Below, one piece after another: positions 60,094 to 64,000 of a stretch of 64,000 nucleotides of DNA; position 1 is the stretch's first letter, and each line of letters opens with the position of its first letter. The position numbers were made by a program, and so were the translations under genes. This DNA is from Hungatella sp. UBA3048 (GTDB taxonomy: Bacteria; Bacillota; Clostridia; Lachnospirales; Lachnospiraceae). The notes below the pieces were generated by a model. That model had not been told where the DNA came from. It did no database searches and worked only from the letters and a program-made list of their open reading frames with translations. Where the stretch lies: contig DFCS01000020.1 in the NCBI GenBank assembly GCA_002367105.1, positions 124,001-188,000 on the forward strand. The letters run 5' to 3'.

Positions 60094-61767
60094 TCAAATC
60101 ACAGATATCCTTTGAAACAGTTTGTATACGTCTATCTGCCCATATCCACAACTTTCATTGGGATAAGTATAGGTGCTGTCTCTCTGTGCCCCCCGCATGA
60201 TCATATGGTTGATCTGGACGCCGGTGACGGTAGTGTGGTTGCCTTTGCAGTACCCCCATTCCATGACCATGGCAGAGGCTCCCGCTGCGTGTGCGGCAGC
60301 GGCTCCTGTACCTGTAAGGCTGCCATATTGATTTCCTGGGAGTGCGCAGGGAATCTGGTATCCGGGAGCGGCGATATTAGGATTAATTTCCCCGAATCTG
60401 GAAAAGCCTCTTCCTGATTCCTCCAGAATACTGCCATCAAATTGGTTATAGGCGGCAACTGTCAGGGAATTTCTGGCATTTCCCGGGGCTGTGATGGTGG
60501 TGCTTGGGGTTGCTTGATAGAAATATGTTTCGTTTGAAATCAAGTTCCCTGACGGCAGCCAGGAATGGAAGGAAAAAGGTTCATTTTCTATGCTTGTGAC
60601 CTGGAAATACCAGATCCCTGGAGTTGGATTGTCAAACCGCAATAAAATAACCTGATCCCCTGTTGAACCTTCCAAAAGAATGTTGTTGAGCCAAATGGTA
60701 GTTTGGCCCATGGCAAGGCTGAATTTTTGGCAAACTCCGGCAGGGGGGGAGATACTCTGAATGAATTCCTGGTTAGGCGGGAATATTTCAATGCTTACTT
60801 TCCCAGGAGGGAAGGGCCAGATTTCCATCGTGAATTTTTTATCATTTTTCCCTACTTTTAAGTTAAAGCCATTGCGGAAAGGAGTAGCCGCCGAATTATG
60901 GAAATAATGTCTGCGGCTGTCTCCTTCATTCCCTGCGGCTACCATTACGTCAGTTCTGGGCATTTGTACGATATGTTCTAAGTATGAGCTGATAACTCCC
61001 AATCCATCATGGCCTCCCTGGCTGCTTCCCAATGCGATGCATATAATGAGAGGAAGTTCTTTTTCTTTTGAAACGGAGAGCAGGTAGCGGATTCCCAGCA
61101 TAATATCGGATTCCTGATAGCACAGGGCATGATCCGGAGCAAAGAACAGCTCTTTTAAATTCTGCTTCGCTTCTTTTAATTTTACTATGATAAGCTCGGT
61201 TTGGGGAGCAACACCGGTAAAAGAGTTTTTTTCATCGGGGCTGCCGGCGATTACACTGGCGATTGCAGTACCATGCCCATTGTTATCAACAGTAGGTACC
61301 ATGGATAAGGGGTTCTTGGATCTCAGTGCGGTATTGATGTGTTTTTTCGTGTATTCTGAGCCGAAATTAAAGTTCTTGGGAGGCTTGCCGGTCTGGTCGG
61401 TCTGGTCCCATATGGAAAGAATACGGGTGGTACCGTCATGATATTTGAATGCGGGGTGCTGGTAGTCAATGCCGGTATCTATGATGCCAATGGCTACCCC
61501 AAGCCCCATCAGGCTTAAATCGGGATGTCTACGGACATTGGTAATGCCTGACTTTTCTATGCTCACTTTAGAAGTAAGTGTAAAAAGAGAGGGGAAATTA
61601 TCATAAGGAAACCGTCCCAGGTCACAGGCGTCCATATTGTTTTTCCATATATGCATCAAAGAATATTTATCATTTAAAACCGTAAGATTATTACCGGTAT
61701 CAAAACCTGGAACTAAAGAATTACTAATGATCAAGTCATAATATTCATTATCCAATATTTTATTCAT
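60094..61767 (-). CDS. Subtilisin-like S8 family protein, catalytic Ser replaced by Gly
   Basis: This 557-residue protein has the Csp-type S8 architecture: catalytic Asp97 (IIDTGIDY), His165 (DNNGHGTAIASVIAG), the oxyanion Asn in MVAAGNEGD and an inserted jelly-roll-like region (about 300-410). Where active enzymes have GTS-A, this one reads LTGTGAAAAHAAG, so the nucleophile at about residue 488 is Gly (codon GGA). This suggests a pseudoprotease, as known for CspA and CspC in clostridial germination. No signal peptide is seen. A ribosome site rich in G lies upstream of ATG 61767. Confidence 0.88.
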   Translation of the reverse strand: MNKILDNEYYDLIISNSLVPGFDTGNNLTVLNDKYSLMHIWKNNMDACDLGRFPYDNFPSLFTLTSKVSIEKSGITNVRRHPDLSLMGLGVAIGIIDTGIDYQHPAFKYHDGTTRILSIWDQTDQTGKPPKNFNFGSEYTKKHINTALRSKNPLSMVPTVDNNGHGTAIASVIAGSPDEKNSFTGVAPQTELIIVKLKEAKQNLKELFFAPDHALCYQESDIMLGIRYLLSVSKEKELPLIICIALGSSQGGHDGLGVISSYLEHIVQMPRTDVMVAAGNEGDSRRHYFHNSAATPFRNGFNLKVGKNDKKFTMEIWPFPPGKVSIEIFPPNQEFIQSISPPAGVCQKFSLAMGQTTIWLNNILLEGSTGDQVILLRFDNPTPGIWYFQVTSIENEPFSFHSWLPSGNLISNETYFYQATPSTTITAPGNARNSLTVAAYNQFDGSILEESGRGFSRFGEINPNIAAPGYQIPCALPGNQYGSLTGTGAAAAHAAGASAMVMEWGYCKGNHTTVTGVQINHMIMRGAQRDSTYTYPNESCGYGQIDVYKLFQRISVI

Positions 61768-62045
61768 GCTAAAGCCCCCAACCTGCTATTTTAAACGCAG
61801 TATATAGTTATCTTATGCATGCATACGGGGGTTCATGAAAGGTTACCGTTCTTTGGAGGAGTCAATGCCGTTAAAGGAGTTGTAGAAAACAGTATGGTCT
61901 ATAGCAAACCGTTTCTCATGAAGAGGGTGAGGTGCGCAGCTTGAAACATCTCCTTCTGTTTTTTATAAGCTTACTATAGCATAAAAAGTAAAATAGGAAA
62001 AGACGGAACCGGTCCGTTAGGACTGTCCGTCTTTTTCGTGTGAAA
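61768..62045. other. Intergenic region, 278 bp
   Basis: It separates two minus-strand genes. It contains the terminator at 61998-62036 of the upstream gene and presumably the promoter of the S8 gene. No reading frame with coding character was seen. Confidence 0.5.
61998..62036 (-). terminator. Terminator of the single-pass membrane protein gene
   Basis: AAAAGACGGA (61998-62007) pairs with TCCGTCTTTT (62026-62035); T-rich sequence follows on both strands. Confidence 0.8.
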
Positions 62046-63095
62046 TCATCCCAGGGGAGTTGTCTTTCCTGTTACTTCATCGTACTGAAAGGCTACATTG
62101 CTGGTTTCATAGTCAAATAAATAGGTGGCAATATAAATCAGGGTGCTGTCAGGCTGGCGTTTGTATGTCCTGACTTTATAGTAATTTTTTCCGTCTATTT
62201 TAGATATTCCAGGTGAAACGATAAATTCATAAGAGTCGGAAGCCTCCGACAGGCCAAGCGTTTCCTGGCTCAGGGAGCGGACGGCATCCTCTGCCTGTTC
62301 TTTGGTATTGGTCGCTTTTGGCAATTTATCAAAATCCGCGATTATCTTTTTCTGCTGATTCCACTGGTCCTTAAAATAGGTACTCCAGGGCTGGTTTTCT
62401 TTACTGGTAGTTACGGTATAGCTGTCCGCTTCGGATTCCAGGGTAATGGAAAGATAGGAAGCGGAATCTTTAGACGGCCCGGCAAGCTGATAGAACTCTG
62501 AGCTTGTCTTAGGGGTTTCGTCTGCGGAAGGCTGTCCGGAATCTGACGGTTCGGACTTATCCGTTACGTTAATGAAATTCTTTTTTCCCTCCAGATAATC
62601 CATGTAGCTCTTTATATCAGCGGAAGTATCTTCTACATTAAGATATTTGTAACTTGCCTCCAGGCCGGATGTTCGTGAAGCAGTGTCGGCAGAAGATTCC
62701 GTTATCTGATCAACGGTTTCTTTCGTTTCTGTTTCAGAGCTGGCATCAGAAGTCTCCAGCTTTTCAAAATCGCGTTCACCAACTATTTCAGTAACCGAAG
62801 AAATATCTTCCTCTTTCGAAAAGTAGTAGGTTGGTGCAACTTCAGCATTTTCTTCTGGCTCACCCTTCTTTTGGGAGGTAAGCATAATAATGGCCTGAAC
62901 AGATCCCATAATAACGATCAGCAGGGCAGCTCCCATCAAAACGAGAACTCTTTTATTTTTAGGTAATAGACCTTTTCCTTTGTCTTTTGGAGCTTTGGCC
63001 GGTTCCGCTTTATTTTGTTTATTATTTACTGCCTTCCCTTTTTGGGGGGGTGTCTTGGGAATCTTCTTATCTTTGGATTTTGTAATTTTTAGCAT
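62046..63095 (-). CDS. Single-pass membrane protein of unknown function
   Basis: The 349-residue product has a Lys/Pro-rich cytosolic N-terminus (1 to about 47), one membrane helix (VLVLMGAALLIVIMGSVQAI, about 50-69), a long acidic Ser/Thr/Glu linker and a C-terminal folded domain (from about 200) ending in FQYDEVTGKTTPLG. I do not recognise the family; the C-terminal strands recall PepSY-like small domains, but weakly. ATG 63095 follows AAGGA at good spacing; an in-frame start at 63203 would add 36 residues. A TetR gene lies directly upstream, so the two may form one operon. Confidence 0.75.
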   Translation of the reverse strand: MLKITKSKDKKIPKTPPQKGKAVNNKQNKAEPAKAPKDKGKGLLPKNKRVLVLMGAALLIVIMGSVQAIIMLTSQKKGEPEENAEVAPTYYFSKEEDISSVTEIVGERDFEKLETSDASSETETKETVDQITESSADTASRTSGLEASYKYLNVEDTSADIKSYMDYLEGKKNFINVTDKSEPSDSGQPSADETPKTSSEFYQLAGPSKDSASYLSITLESEADSYTVTTSKENQPWSTYFKDQWNQQKKIIADFDKLPKATNTKEQAEDAVRSLSQETLGLSEASDSYEFIVSPGISKIDGKNYYKVRTYKRQPDSTLIYIATYLFDYETSNVAFQYDEVTGKTTPLG

Positions 63096-63215
63096 AAAGT
63101 TCATCCTTGTGTAATTATTGATGCAACATACAGCTAAATGGCTGTATGACATCGCTATCCATATATCGGTTGATTCCTGACGAAAAATAAGGATTCCAGA
63201 CAAAAAATGATATGT

Positions 63216-63797
63216 TTAAATGGCAAGGAACTTTTGTGCAGTTCCCATGATCATCTTATCCACAAATTCGGCTACCTCTTCCTTTGGCTGCTGTATATCC
63301 GTATCAAGCCATTGTTTCAGTACACCAGTCAGTCCATAGGTGATAAATTCAAGGTAATAGTTTAAGGTCACTTCTCTGGCAGCCGGATACTGTTCCCTGA
63401 CGATTGTTGTACCGTTTTTTAAGACAAGGGTATGGAAGCGGTTTACAAAATCGTTGGAGGAGCTGTTCTCAAAAAGGATCTTACATATCTTTTTGTTCTC
63501 CTCAATATAATGAATGATTGGTATGACAACGGGCAGGAGCGAACCCTTTTTAAAAGCATAGCGGCAGTTACTTACCATATCCTGAAAATCATCTAAGACT
63601 TCGGATTCCATTTCCTGTAACAGGCTGTAAGTATCTGCGTAGTGAAGATAAAAAGTACCCCGGTTTAAATCTGCCAGTTCCGTGATGTCTTTCACGGAAA
63701 TATTCTTAAAGTCCTTTTCTTCCATGAGTTCAAGAAGACTTTCTTTCAATAGCTTCTGGGTTTTTCGGATACGGCGATCCTTTTTTTGAGTTTCCAT
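63216..63797 (-). CDS. TetR-family transcriptional regulator
   Basis: This 193-residue regulator has an N-terminal TetR HTH (TQKLLKESLLELMEEKDFKNISVKDITELADLNRGTFYLHY) and a helical ligand or dimer domain with a C-terminal ITYGLTGVLKQWLD segment. ATG 63797 follows GGAGGAATCGT; the frame extends to 63935 without a better site. It probably controls its own promoter and the membrane protein downstream. Confidence 0.92.
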   Translation of the reverse strand: METQKKDRRIRKTQKLLKESLLELMEEKDFKNISVKDITELADLNRGTFYLHYADTYSLLQEMESEVLDDFQDMVSNCRYAFKKGSLLPVVIPIIHYIEENKKICKILFENSSSNDFVNRFHTLVLKNGTTIVREQYPAAREVTLNYYLEFITYGLTGVLKQWLDTDIQQPKEEVAEFVDKMIMGTAQKFLAI

Positions 63798-64000
63798 ACG
63801 ATTCCTCCAATTGTGTTTCTGAGTTTGCTTCTTACTTTCAGAGCTTGAATCCCTGAAAGCTATGAACACTGCATCAAAGAGTGTTGAGTATTGCATAAAA
63901 TAAGATCTTTTGATTGTTAATGGATTTTTCTTCATTCATTGATTATTGAAACTTATTTACAAGAGTATTATAATGTACACGTGTTCAAAAGTCAATTAAG
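63798..64000 (-). promoter_or_regulatory. Leader and promoter of the TetR gene
   Basis: On the minus strand, TTGACT (63995-63990) and TATAAT (63972-63967) are separated by 17 bases. The palindrome ACACGTGT at 63977-63984 sits in the spacer and is a likely TetR-type operator. About 170 bases of leader follow before the start codon; nothing else was recognised there. Confidence 0.7.

Noticed and set aside
1..64000. tRNA, rRNA, prophage or insertion-sequence genes
   Set aside because: None was recognised on either strand by motif or structure; small structured RNAs could be missed by eye.

Overview
The window looks like chromosomal DNA of a low-to-medium G+C anaerobic Firmicute, most likely a Lachnospiraceae/Clostridium relative of the Lacrimispora/Enterocloster type. 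The basis is strong AGGAGG ribosome-binding sites, ATGA-coupled genes, many sugar ABC and PTS systems, PRD regulators, YesM/YesN-type two-component genes and a bacterial microcompartment (BMC). No rRNA, tRNA, CRISPR array, insertion sequence or prophage gene was seen. The genus is an inference from gene content.

Layout. (1) 1-8142: an AfuABC/FbpABC-type ABC transporter, an MgtC-family protein and, convergent to it, a binding protein / YesM kinase / YesN regulator set resembling the HptARS hexose-phosphate sensors. (2) 8465-15441: a minus-strand trio of cytosolic proteins (substrate-binding fold with a DUF1858-like domain, HypB/UreG-like GTPase, soluble ABC ATPase), divergent from a radical SAM/SPASM protein and a haem/siderophore-type ABC importer. 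(3) 15582-22586: an AraC regulator divergent from a polyol/ketose operon (aldolase, FGGY kinase, dehydrogenase, PfkB kinase, aldo/keto reductase, RbsD-type mutarotase) with no transporter. (4) 22762-26718: sigma-54, a flavin-binding protein, gene remnants and phosphopentomutase. (5) 26828-34890: an Mga/PRD regulator divergent from a PTS IICB, a fumarase/aspartase-superfamily lyase, a GH4 glycosidase, a NagA-like deacetylase and a HAD phosphatase. (6) 35236-54306: the centrepiece, a sugar ABC importer, MtnK-like kinase, MtnA-like isomerase, DeoR regulator, class II aldolase, CoA-acylating aldehyde dehydrogenase, four BMC-H shell proteins, PduL, one EutN/CcmL vertex protein, a signal-less binding protein, an FAD disulfide reductase, a CoA-transferase pair, an iron alcohol dehydrogenase and DhaK/DhaL. 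(7) 54419-60062: an antitermination-controlled beta-glucoside PTS operon (bglF, GH1, bglG) and an MFS transporter. (8) 60094-64000: a subtilisin-like protein whose catalytic Ser is replaced by Gly, an orphan single-pass membrane protein and a TetR regulator.

How region 6 fits together: the importer brings in a 5-substituted ribose (5-methylthioribose or 5-deoxyribose). MtnK phosphorylates C1, MtnA isomerises the product to the ribulose 1-phosphate, and the aldolase splits it into DHAP and a C2 aldehyde (2-methylthioacetaldehyde or acetaldehyde). The aldolase, aldehyde dehydrogenase and PduL carry terminal helices that look like encapsulation peptides, so the aldehyde would be made and converted to acyl-CoA and acyl-phosphate inside the shell. 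There is no B12 or glycyl-radical dehydratase: the aldolase itself would supply the aldehyde. Identical 10-bp A-rich tandem repeats in front of both halves of the locus suggest one DeoR regulator controls uptake, activation and the compartment.
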